DNA of 64,000 nt from positions 248,001 to 312,000 of the forward strand of contig JAEYGZ010000037.1 in assembly GCA_023409535.1 (NCBI GenBank), read 5' to 3'. This DNA comes from Bacillota bacterium (GTDB lineage: Bacteria > Bacillota > Clostridia > Lachnospirales > Lachnospiraceae). Positions 27,714 through 35,995 of this stretch are shown piece after piece (the first letter of the stretch is position 1; each line of letters opens with the position of its first letter). The notes under the pieces were generated by a model that had not been told where the DNA came from, did no database searches, and saw only the letters and a list, made by a program, of their open reading frames with translations. Both the position numbers and the translations under genes were made by a program.

Positions 27714-27763
27714 GTCGATATAAAGTACATGATAGTATATTATGCCTTATTATGCTATAATTT
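27714..27763 (+). promoter_or_regulatory. Duplicated promoter block before the first ispD-like gene
   Basis: Copy of the block at 25381: GTCGATATAAAG, then an extended -10 TGCTATAAT (TATAAT at 27756). Both copies lie shortly after a terminator and about 110-140 bases before a start codon. Confidence 0.5.
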
Positions 27764-27852
27764 CATTATTTAATACTTCTTCTAATGCTTGGTATCAATT
27801 AAACCAAATATCTATGATGAGAAGTTGCGATTTTTATGGAAGGGGTAGGCGG

Positions 27853-28560
27853 ATGAATATTGCATTGATTCTGGCAGGCGGTGTAGATCCTAAATTTCAA
27901 ATGACGGTTCCCAAGCAATTTGTTAACGTATTTAACAGGCCGATTATTACATATACAATAGAGATTTTTCAAAAGCATCCGGATATTGATTATATTGCAA
28001 TTGCATGTCTGGACGGATGGCAGGAGCTGATAAAAGCTTATGCGAAGCAATTTAACATATCAAAGCTAAAGTGGATTATACAGGGAGGAATTCGGGGTCA
28101 GGATTCCTCCTACAATGGTATTATGACGTTACAGAAGGAATGTAAACCGGATGATATGATCATTATACACGATTCAATCCGTCCGATGGTATCGGACGAT
28201 CTTATCTCAGACAGCATAGCAACCTGCAGAAAATATGGCATGGGAGTATCAGCGGTTTGCTCAATGGACACTATCATGAGATCTGCCGATGGACGAACAG
28301 GAGATGAAAGTATAAGCCGCTATGAGGTTATGCGTGTCCAAACCCCACAGACTTACCGCTATGATTTTTTGTATCAGGCGCATCAAGAGGCAAGCAAAAA
28401 GGGAATTAAGGGTCAGGTGGATACAAACAGTATGATATCCAAGCTGGGACATAAAATATATTTTTCAAAAGGTTCGGAACTCAACATAAAGATTAATACG
28501 ATTGAGGATGTCGAAATGTTTAAGGTCCTCTACAATATAAAGAAAACAGATGAGCCTTAA
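27853..28560 (+). CDS. IspD/TarI-like cytidylyltransferase, copy 1 (altered nucleotide loop)
   Basis: 235 residues from ATG 27853, which follows GGAAGGGG; the frame from 27742 has no ribosome site. The fold signatures are present: ALILAGG (about 4-10), VPKQF (about 18-22), IIHDSIRP (about 105-112) and RVQTPQTY. However the glycine-rich loop reads AGGVDPKFQ where active enzymes have AGGxGxR, so the Gly and the catalytic Arg are missing (Lys at the Arg site). It may be weakened or have another donor. The intact copy 2 follows 19 bases later. Substrate is probably a polyol or sugar phosphate rather than methylerythritol phosphate. Confidence 0.78.
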   Translation: MNIALILAGGVDPKFQMTVPKQFVNVFNRPIITYTIEIFQKHPDIDYIAIACLDGWQELIKAYAKQFNISKLKWIIQGGIRGQDSSYNGIMTLQKECKPDDMIIIHDSIRPMVSDDLISDSIATCRKYGMGVSAVCSMDTIMRSADGRTGDESISRYEVMRVQTPQTYRYDFLYQAHQEASKKGIKGQVDTNSMISKLGHKIYFSKGSELNIKINTIEDVEMFKVLYNIKKTDEP

Positions 28561-28579
28561 CGGCAAGGAGGAGTTATCA

Positions 28580-29290
28580 ATGAATATTGCAGCAATACTT
28601 GCCGGCGGATGTGGTAAAAGAACGGGTCAGGATGTTCCGAAGCAATTTTTGAATGTCAATGAAAAGCCGATTATTATCTATACGTTGGAGGTATTTGAAA
28701 AGCATCCCAATATCGATACTATTATTGTGGCGTGCCTGGAAGGCTGGGATGAGATATTATCGGCATATGCCAGAGAATTCAATATCACAAAGCTGCGAGG
28801 GGTGGTAACCGGGGGCAGAAATGTTCAGGAATCAATCGGAAATATCATGAGTAAACTGAAAGACGGCTGTAAAAGTGATGATATCGTTTTGATTCATGAT
28901 GCAATTCGTCCGATGGTATCACAGGAAATTATATCGGATTGTATTGCAACCTGCAAAGAAAAAGGTTCCGGATTAGCAGCTGTAAGATGTCAGGAAACAA
29001 TCGTAAGGACAGAGGACGGAATGAAAGGAGATAAGGGAATTGATCGTTCGGAGGTGATGCGTGTGCAGACTCCTCAGGCTTATCTTTTTGGTAAAGCGCT
29101 TTGGGCGGTTGAAGAAGCGGAGCGCAGAGATATAAAGGAAGAGGTATATATGAATACCTTAATGATCGGATTAGGTGAAACAGTGTATTTTTCGGCAGGT
29201 TCCAATAAAAATATCAAGATTACAACTACGGAGGATGTTGATATTTTTAATGCACTGCATAAAACGAAACGGGAAGAATGGGTGAAATAG
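28580..29290 (+). CDS. IspD/TarI-like cytidylyltransferase, copy 2
   Basis: 236 residues after AAGGAGGAG. The nucleotide loop AGGCGKRTGQDVPKQF (about 8-23) has the intact G-x-R and PKQ residues. IHDAIRPMVS (about 110-119) binds the metal, and RVQTPQAY follows. Family members make CDP-methylerythritol (IspD) or CDP-ribitol (TarI). Placement beside a UXS-like epimerase and a CDP-glycerol-transferase-like gene argues for a CDP-activated polyol or sugar for surface decoration. The paralogue just upstream may be a partner subunit. Confidence 0.8.
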   Translation: MNIAAILAGGCGKRTGQDVPKQFLNVNEKPIIIYTLEVFEKHPNIDTIIVACLEGWDEILSAYAREFNITKLRGVVTGGRNVQESIGNIMSKLKDGCKSDDIVLIHDAIRPMVSQEIISDCIATCKEKGSGLAAVRCQETIVRTEDGMKGDKGIDRSEVMRVQTPQAYLFGKALWAVEEAERRDIKEEVYMNTLMIGLGETVYFSAGSNKNIKITTTEDVDIFNALHKTKREEWVK

Positions 29291-29332
29291 AAGCAGTAGT
29301 AAATATAGAAATCTATAGTAAGGATGGAAACT

Positions 29333-30400
29333 ATGCAGAATATCCGAAGAAATTTACTATACCAGCAGCAGCTGGCATCCTATGCGAGTAATATTATTGA
29401 CTGGAATCAACTAAAGAATAAAACAATATTAATCACCGGCGCGACTGGAATGCTGGGAGTGTTTCTGATCGACCTGCTGATGTATCGGAATAAAGAATAT
29501 CGGGATAACATCCGTATTATAGCAATAAGTCGTGATGAGAATAAGGCAAAAGAGAGATTGGATGTACACTGGGATAAATCGGAGTTTTTTTATCTGAAGC
29601 ATGATGTCAATCACCCTTTATCATTAGATATGCTTCCGGCAGAGATTGATTACATCATTCATGGGGCTAGCAATACGCACCCGGTCCTATATGCTGCTGA
29701 TCCTATCGGAACAATAAAAACGAATGTCACAGGTACGATGAACCTGCTAGAGCTTGCCACGGCCCAAACAAGTTGCAGAGTTGTATTCCTGTCATCGGTT
29801 GAAATCTATGGCGAGAACCGCGGAGATACGGAAGAATTCATGGAAAATTACTGCGGATATATTGACTGTAATACGCTAAGAGCCTGCTATACGGAAGGGA
29901 AAAGACTGGGAGAAGCTTTATGCCAGGCTTATATCTCAACGAGAAAAGTTGATGTGGTTATTCCAAGATTATGTCGTGTCTATGGACCTACCATACTTAT
30001 GACGGATACGAAAGCAATCTCGCAATTGATTCAGAGGGCAGCAGCAGGCGAGGATATTATTCTTAAAAGTGATGGTATGCAGTTATATTCTTATATCTAT
30101 GTAGGTGATGCGGTATCGGCAATTTTGACTGTCATGCTAAGGGGAAAGACAGGCGAAGCATATAATGTGGCAGATCGTAATTCTAATTGGACCCTGAGAG
30201 AGTTGGCTGAATATTTGGCTTTAATAAATGGTAAGAAAGTTACCTATGCGTTTCCTGATGAAAAGGAGAGCAGAGGGTATTCAGCAGCTACAAAGGCGTT
30301 GTTGAATGCGGATAAGCTGAAGGCAGTAGGATGGAGTTGCGGGCACTCTATGACGGATGGTATTAAGTTGACTTATGAGCTTTTAAGATCTAAAGCTTAG
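29333..30400 (+). CDS. NAD-dependent nucleotide-sugar epimerase/decarboxylase-like (UXS-like SDR)
   Basis: 355 residues from ATG 29333, with AAGGA 8 bases upstream; ATG 29324 is too close to it. Extended SDR: TGATGMLG near 35-42, SSVEIYG near 145-151 and the ACYTEGKR motif near 180, which matches the R-x-CYxEGKR signature of UDP-glucuronate decarboxylases. The catalytic Tyr and Lys are present. The substrate is uncertain; UDP-glucuronate or a CDP-linked intermediate from the gene before it are both possible. It closes the ispD-like operon before the AT-rich block. Confidence 0.72.
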   Translation: MQNIRRNLLYQQQLASYASNIIDWNQLKNKTILITGATGMLGVFLIDLLMYRNKEYRDNIRIIAISRDENKAKERLDVHWDKSEFFYLKHDVNHPLSLDMLPAEIDYIIHGASNTHPVLYAADPIGTIKTNVTGTMNLLELATAQTSCRVVFLSSVEIYGENRGDTEEFMENYCGYIDCNTLRACYTEGKRLGEALCQAYISTRKVDVVIPRLCRVYGPTILMTDTKAISQLIQRAAAGEDIILKSDGMQLYSYIYVGDAVSAILTVMLRGKTGEAYNVADRNSNWTLRELAEYLALINGKKVTYAFPDEKESRGYSAATKALLNADKLKAVGWSCGHSMTDGIKLTYELLRSKA

Positions 30401-30583
30401 GAAAAGAGATTGCCATAATGAATAAATATCAAAAAGAATTTATTATCAATGCTGTTGAAGATTTGACAATGACAAGTTAAAGTAAGGTTTAGTTGCGTAA
30501 TTCTAATATTGCTTCAAAGATAGGTAAAATCATTGATCTATAAACAACTTTTTAATAATATTTGCATTTTTATAAAATGTATT

Positions 30584-30612
30584 TTGGACAAATCTGTTAT
30601 AAAATATATAAT
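30584..30612 (+). promoter_or_regulatory. Sigma-A promoter of the AT-rich glycosylation block
   Basis: TTGGAC (30584-30589) and TATAAT (30607-30612) are 17 bases apart, about 45 bases before the next start codon. The preceding 180 bases hold only a 20-codon open frame (30418-30480) with no clear ribosome site. Confidence 0.65.
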
Positions 30613-30658
30613 TTTCTAGGATATATGTTTATTCAAAATGATAGAAGGTGTTTTATTT

Positions 30659-32020
30659 ATGAGAAAAGCTCAGAAAAAACAAGCAGAAGATTTTGTGTCT
30701 CGACTTGAAAAGGTTCATATTGAAATAAAAAGAGCTCTAGATGACAAAAATATTGTAGTTGCAATGAGCTTGCTGGAACAGTGCCAGGAAGATGCAATTA
30801 AGCTGGGAACAATGATAGAAAATACGGAAGGGGAGGGGTTTGTTACCATCAGTATATTGGAAGAATACTGTGAACTAACCTACCAGATACATGAAGAAAT
30901 AGCGCAGAGCAAAGTATTAAGTTCCAATAAAGCATATAAAAATTTGGAGAAGCTGCTGATTCTAATAGAAAGCAGCGTGAAAAATGACATCAAGGTTCGG
31001 AGGGAAGCGGTGTTTCTTCCATATAAAGCATCCATGTGGGACTCTCTGGAGAGCGTATGGAAAGCAGCAGAGGATGACCCGGATTGTGATGCATATGTAA
31101 TTCCAATTCCATATTACGATAAAAATCCTGATGGCAGTTTCCGTGAAGAACATTATGAGGGAGGCCAGTATCCGGATTATGTTCCTGTAACAAGGTACGA
31201 TACATTTGATTTTGAAGAACATCAACCTGATATGATTTTTATCCATAATCCCTATGATAATAGTAATTATATAACAAGCGTACATCCTTTCTTTTATTCC
31301 AAAAACTTAAAACAATATACAAAAAATTTGATTTATATCCCCTACTTTGTTTTAGGTGAAGTAAGGCCAGATGATCAGGAAGCAGTAGAAAAAATAGAAC
31401 ATTTCTGTACTGTTCCGGCAGTTGTAAACGCGGATAAAGTCATTGTACAGTCTGAGGATATGCGTCAGATATATGTTAATAACATGATAAAATTAACTAG
31501 TGAGAATATGAGAAATTATTGGGAAAAGAAGATACTTGGCTTTGGATCTCCAAAGATAGATAAAGTTCTGAGTACAAAAAAAGAGGATTTAGAAATTCCG
31601 GAAGAATGGTTGAAAATCATTAAAAAACCGAACGGAAGATGGAAAAAGATTATCTTTTATAATATAAGTGTTGCGGCACTGTTAGAGCATAATGAAAAGA
31701 TGCTGAAAAAAATGGAGGATGTGTTACAGGTATTCAAAGAAAATCAGGAAGAAGTAGCTTTGTTATGGCGACCACATCCGCTGATTAAGGCAACAATAGA
31801 GTCTATGAGACCACAATTATGGAAGGATTATAAGAAAATAGTAGAGCAGTACCAGATAGAGGGATGGGGGATTTATGATGTGTCTGCTGATTTAGAACGC
31901 GCAATAACGATATGTGATGCCTATTATGGAGACCCAAGCAGTATAGTTCAATTATGTCAAAAGGCAAATAAACTAGTTATGAAGCAGAATGTAGAAGTAG
32001 TAAATAACAGGCAGGTGTAA
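30659..32020 (+). CDS. CDP-glycerol glycerophosphotransferase-like protein
   Basis: 453 residues from ATG 30659, which follows AAGGTG. The N-terminal 110 residues are a helical hairpin. The rest has a GT-B-like layout: FLPYKASMWDSLESVW (about 118-133), IPYYDKNPDG, DMIFIHNPYDNSNY, then a C-terminal half with LLWRPHPLI (about 371-379) and DAYYGDPSSIVQL, which match the HPL and DxSS regions of CDP-glycerol transferases. That family moves glycerol or ribitol phosphate from CDP carriers. This fits the two cytidylyltransferase genes upstream. Donor not provable from sequence. Confidence 0.75.
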   Translation: MRKAQKKQAEDFVSRLEKVHIEIKRALDDKNIVVAMSLLEQCQEDAIKLGTMIENTEGEGFVTISILEEYCELTYQIHEEIAQSKVLSSNKAYKNLEKLLILIESSVKNDIKVRREAVFLPYKASMWDSLESVWKAAEDDPDCDAYVIPIPYYDKNPDGSFREEHYEGGQYPDYVPVTRYDTFDFEEHQPDMIFIHNPYDNSNYITSVHPFFYSKNLKQYTKNLIYIPYFVLGEVRPDDQEAVEKIEHFCTVPAVVNADKVIVQSEDMRQIYVNNMIKLTSENMRNYWEKKILGFGSPKIDKVLSTKKEDLEIPEEWLKIIKKPNGRWKKIIFYNISVAALLEHNEKMLKKMEDVLQVFKENQEEVALLWRPHPLIKATIESMRPQLWKDYKKIVEQYQIEGWGIYDVSADLERAITICDAYYGDPSSIVQLCQKANKLVMKQNVEVVNNRQV

Positions 32021-32024
32021 TTCT

Positions 32025-33041
32025 ATGAATAATCCAGTAGATATTGTAATTCCATGGGTAAATGGCTATGATATTAAATGGTTAAAAGAAAAAGAAGAAG
32101 CATTAGCTAAATATTGTCCGGAAGAAAAATCAAATTCTAATATTCGATTTGAAGACTGGGATAATATGCAATATTGGTTTAGAGCAATAGAAAAGTTCAT
32201 GCCATGGGTGAATCAAATTGTATTTGTAACATGGGGTCATGTACCGGCTTTTTTAAATTGTGATCATCCTAAACTAAAAATTGTCAGGCACTGTGATTAC
32301 ATACCGTATGAGTTCTTACCAACCTATAACTCCAATACGATTGAAATGAATTACCACAGAATTGAAGGGTTATCAGAAAATTTTATTCTTTTTAATGATG
32401 ATATGATACCACTTCAACCTATCTATGAAACCTATTATTTTAAAGATGGAAAAGTGTGTGATGAAGCTGTTGAAAATATTATTACGGCTGTAGAATTTGG
32501 ACCGATTTCAAACATGGCTCGCTATGCACAGGTCAATAATATGATGATTATTAATAAGTATTTTAAAAAGAGAGAGGTGCAAAAATCCAATCGGGATAAA
32601 TGGTATTGTAAAGAATATGGAGACCTGCAGGAACGGACTAGATCATTGGAATATTGGTATGATTTTCCTGGCTTTCATGATCCGCACATGCCAAGTGCTA
32701 TGAAAAAATCAACATTGAAGAAGCTATGGGATATAGAAGGAAAAGTATTGTATCAGGCTTCAAAAAATCACTTTCGGGCTTATACGGATATAACGCAGTA
32801 TCTCATAAGATATTGGCAGCTATGTGAAGGTGATTTTTATCCAAGACGTACACAGGGGAAAATGTACCTTGTGGATATGAATAATTATGAAGAGGTTGCT
32901 AAAGAAATTGAGATGCAAAAATGGCAGATGATAAGTCTGAATGAACATTGCACACCAGAGGAATTTGTAAGGATTAAAGAGAGGATAAACAGAGCACTTG
33001 ATAATATATTGCCTGAAAGGTCTGCTTTTGAAAAAAATTAA
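32025..33041 (+). CDS. Stealth-family hexose-1-phosphate transferase
   Basis: 338 residues. The conserved blocks of the Stealth family appear in order: CR1 VDIVIPWVNG (about 4-13), CR2 around RFEDWDNMQYWFRAIEKFMPWV with IVFVTWGHVP (about 42-80), FILFNDDMIP (about 122-131) and CR3-like FHDPHMPSAM. Stealth enzymes move sugar-1-phosphate from UDP-sugars, making phosphodiester links in capsules. In this operon it suggests a phosphodiester step in the flagellar or surface glycan. The start lies 5 bases after the previous stop, with AGGTG upstream. Confidence 0.85.
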   Translation: MNNPVDIVIPWVNGYDIKWLKEKEEALAKYCPEEKSNSNIRFEDWDNMQYWFRAIEKFMPWVNQIVFVTWGHVPAFLNCDHPKLKIVRHCDYIPYEFLPTYNSNTIEMNYHRIEGLSENFILFNDDMIPLQPIYETYYFKDGKVCDEAVENIITAVEFGPISNMARYAQVNNMMIINKYFKKREVQKSNRDKWYCKEYGDLQERTRSLEYWYDFPGFHDPHMPSAMKKSTLKKLWDIEGKVLYQASKNHFRAYTDITQYLIRYWQLCEGDFYPRRTQGKMYLVDMNNYEEVAKEIEMQKWQMISLNEHCTPEEFVRIKERINRALDNILPERSAFEKN

Positions 33042-33055
33042 AGGATTATAACCAT

Positions 33056-34681
33056 ATGGATGAAAATACAGTGAAGGTATCGATTGTAGTTCCTTGCTAT
33101 AACGTAGAACAATACTTAGGAGAATGTTTAATTAGCTTATGTAGACAAACCTACCAAAACATCGAAATTATATTAATTGATGATGGTTCTACAGATAATA
33201 CATATGAGAAATGTACTGATTGGAAGAAAAAGGATAAAAGAATTTGTTTTTATTCAAAACAAAATGAAGGACTGGGTCCAACAAGAAATTATGGAATTCG
33301 AGTTGCAACAGGAAAATATATTTTTTTTGTAGATTCAGATGATTGGATTGTTGAAGATGCTATTAGTTATTTAGTGCAAGTTGCTGAAAAAACAGGGGCA
33401 GATATAGTTGCTGGAGATTACCAGGAATACGACACAGTAACAAAAGAAATAACAGAAAAACATCAGCAATATTTTCAAAATAGTGAGATCGTATCAAAAC
33501 ATGATAGAGGAGTATATCTGTTATGTGGATGGGTAATGGTATGGAGTAAGCTATACAAAAAAGAGTTTCTTCAGAAGAATGAAATATTTATGCCGGCTGT
33601 TGTACATGAAGATAATGCTATTTTTCCCATTGTTGTAATAATGGCAAATAAAATTGTATGTACTTCTAATGTGATATATACATATAGAATTAATCGAAAT
33701 GGAAGCATTATGAGTAATAGTAAGGGCAGACTGGATATGCCAATGGCATGTGCGCATTTTTTAAAATATTTTTCTTTAAGGAATCTACTAAATCAATATT
33801 ATACGATATTAAAGCGATATGAGGAAACCAGAGTATGGTTTACGATGAAATATTATAAAGACAATAATCAAAATGATAATATTAATATTCTTCTATTAAA
33901 ACAAAAGGAAATATGTGACAAATATTTGGGGAATGGCAAAAGGCTTTGGGAGTATCAGTTCGGATTATTAGGGGGCTTTGGCAATAGATTTGTTTTGCAG
34001 CAGATAGGGGTATCAGATAAACAATTGATGTTGCATTATCCTTTTTCAAGCTTAATTGCACAAATGACAAAATGGGATAAAAAAAGCTATAGTATAATAA
34101 ATCAAAATCCATTTAGGGTAGAGAAAATAAAGGAAGATTTTGAGGGAAGCCTGTATATAAAACTAAAAGAAAAGGAAAATTTACCGGATTATTTTTTTGT
34201 TGATTTTATGGAAGAAAGGTTTGATATTGCAGAGTTAACTGATAGAAATTATATTACCTTAAGTGATGCATTTTATGAATCCAATATTGCTGGAATTGAT
34301 ATTAAGAAAAGAGTTAATGTGGGAACCAGAAAACATATGGAGTTATGGAAAGAGAAATGTAAGTTATTTGTAAAATTACTGGAGGAATCTTATTCAGATA
34401 ATAAAATCGTTCTAATAAAAAGCAGATTGGCTACAAAAATTGAAATTGGAGAACGATATGAAGAGTATACATACAAAGAAAAGATTATTAAATGGAATGC
34501 AATTATTCAAGAAATGGAACAATATTTTCAAAGCTTACTTCAAAAAAAAATACAGGTTTATGAATTACCGGAGGAAATATATTCTTCAGAAAAATTTAAG
34601 TTTGGAGCAGAACCACAATATTTAGCAAGTGACATTTATAAAAAAATGATTATGGATATCCGCATTTCATTTGAAAAATAA
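33056..34681 (+). CDS. GT2 glycosyltransferase with a large C-terminal extension
   Basis: 541 residues. Residues 1-about 220 are a GT-A family 2 domain: VSIVVPCYNVEQYLGECL, ILIDDGSTDNT, GLGPTRNYGI and the DxD-like FVDSDDW near 98. The C-terminal 230 residues (with FFVDFMEERFDI about 381-392) resemble the DUF6270-type domain, an assignment from memory of its pattern and therefore weak. The operon continues on both sides with short spacers. Codon use is strongly AT biased compared with genes outside 30400-42980. Confidence 0.82.
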   Translation: MDENTVKVSIVVPCYNVEQYLGECLISLCRQTYQNIEIILIDDGSTDNTYEKCTDWKKKDKRICFYSKQNEGLGPTRNYGIRVATGKYIFFVDSDDWIVEDAISYLVQVAEKTGADIVAGDYQEYDTVTKEITEKHQQYFQNSEIVSKHDRGVYLLCGWVMVWSKLYKKEFLQKNEIFMPAVVHEDNAIFPIVVIMANKIVCTSNVIYTYRINRNGSIMSNSKGRLDMPMACAHFLKYFSLRNLLNQYYTILKRYEETRVWFTMKYYKDNNQNDNINILLLKQKEICDKYLGNGKRLWEYQFGLLGGFGNRFVLQQIGVSDKQLMLHYPFSSLIAQMTKWDKKSYSIINQNPFRVEKIKEDFEGSLYIKLKEKENLPDYFFVDFMEERFDIAELTDRNYITLSDAFYESNIAGIDIKKRVNVGTRKHMELWKEKCKLFVKLLEESYSDNKIVLIKSRLATKIEIGERYEEYTYKEKIIKWNAIIQEMEQYFQSLLQKKIQVYELPEEIYSSEKFKFGAEPQYLASDIYKKMIMDIRISFEK

Positions 34682-34720
34682 TAACTGATAATATCTTAGG
34701 AAATAGGAGCGCTGAAAGTT

Positions 34721-35995
34721 ATGTATAACATTTCCGTTATTATTCCAATTTATAATGGTGAAGAATATCTACAGGATTGCCTTGATAGTATTTTAAATCA
34801 AGATATTAAAAATAAAGAAATAATATGCATAGATGATGGTTCAACAGATGGATCTATTGAAATTGTACATACTTATATGGAAAGTTGCTCTGATATAAAA
34901 TTAATATGTCAGATAAATCAAGGAGCTGCAGTTGCCAGAAATAATGCACTAAATGCTGCTCAAGGCAAATATATAGCATTTATGGATGCTGATGATTTTT
35001 ATATGGATAAAACAGGGCTTAGAAAAATGGTTGAAGAATGTGAAAACAAGGAAGCGGTAATTTGCGGAAGCTTTCGTTCCATGAAGAGGAAAAATGATAT
35101 ATTACCCGCTGATACATATAGGGCAGAATTTACAGAACAAGAGGCATTAAAGAAATTAAGATTCATTGATTTTCAATATGATTATTATTACCAAAGTTAT
35201 ATATTTCGAAAGGACTTTTTGGACAAGAACAATTTACGCTTCCCGAATTACCGTAGATATCAGGACCCACCTTTTTTTTCTAAGGCAATGTGGATGGCAA
35301 AAGAATTTTTGGTACTTCCTATAGAATTATATTGCTATCGTGTACGATTAACATCAATTAATTATACCTTTCTCCAAATTAACGACATGTTAAAAGGCAT
35401 ACAGGAAAATTTGCTTTTTGCAAAAGAAAATGGATTAAGACTATTATATGAAAATAATAGGAACCGATTGAATCAGGATTTTTATTATGCGATAAATTGC
35501 AGTGTTGAAAAAGGCAATATTAATGCAATAAGGCTTTTAGTTGATATAGAAGAGGAAGTACGAAAAACAGAATTAATTAGTGATAATGAATTTCAATTGA
35601 AGGCTCTGGAAAAAGTATATACTGCAATTCAAAAAAGTAAAATGTTGGGTAATTGGGATTATCGTTTTCCCTATGAACATATTCCGTATGGAAGTATAGT
35701 TGCGCTTTATGGTGCTGGCAATGTGGGAAAAACGATATATTCTATATTAAGCAGCACGGGATATGGTGTGATTACGGCATGGGTAGATTCAAAATACCAG
35801 GCATACCAAAATGAGGGATTAGATGTAAACATGCCTGAGTACCTGTTAGAACAGGAATTTGACTTTGTTCTTGTAGCCGTAGAAAAGGAAGAACTTTATA
35901 AGGAAATAAAAGAGGAGATTGAAAAAAAGAAATTGAACAACGGTAAAGCCATAGTTGGACCGGTGCAAAAATGGATAACTAAGGAGGTAAAATGA
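34721..35995 (+). CDS. GT2 glycosyltransferase fused to a C-terminal Rossmann-like domain
   Basis: 424 residues. The N-terminal GT2 domain (SVIIPIYNGEEYLQDCL, ICIDDGSTDGS, FMDADDF near 88) is followed by a helical linker. From about 325 comes a Rossmann-like module: IVALYGAGNVGKTIYSIL, then FDFVLVAVEKEELYKEI and a final VGPVQKW. This module recurs in five neighbours, at their N termini. The downstream gene overlaps by four bases (ATGA), so the two are translationally coupled. AGGAG precedes the start. Confidence 0.85.
   Translation: MYNISVIIPIYNGEEYLQDCLDSILNQDIKNKEIICIDDGSTDGSIEIVHTYMESCSDIKLICQINQGAAVARNNALNAAQGKYIAFMDADDFYMDKTGLRKMVEECENKEAVICGSFRSMKRKNDILPADTYRAEFTEQEALKKLRFIDFQYDYYYQSYIFRKDFLDKNNLRFPNYRRYQDPPFFSKAMWMAKEFLVLPIELYCYRVRLTSINYTFLQINDMLKGIQENLLFAKENGLRLLYENNRNRLNQDFYYAINCSVEKGNINAIRLLVDIEEEVRKTELISDNEFQLKALEKVYTAIQKSKMLGNWDYRFPYEHIPYGSIVALYGAGNVGKTIYSILSSTGYGVITAWVDSKYQAYQNEGLDVNMPEYLLEQEFDFVLVAVEKEELYKEIKEEIEKKKLNNGKAIVGPVQKWITKEVK

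Noticed and set aside
30418..30480. 20-codon frame after the UXS-like gene
   Set aside because: No clear ribosome site and no known peptide family; treated as spacer or a small remnant.
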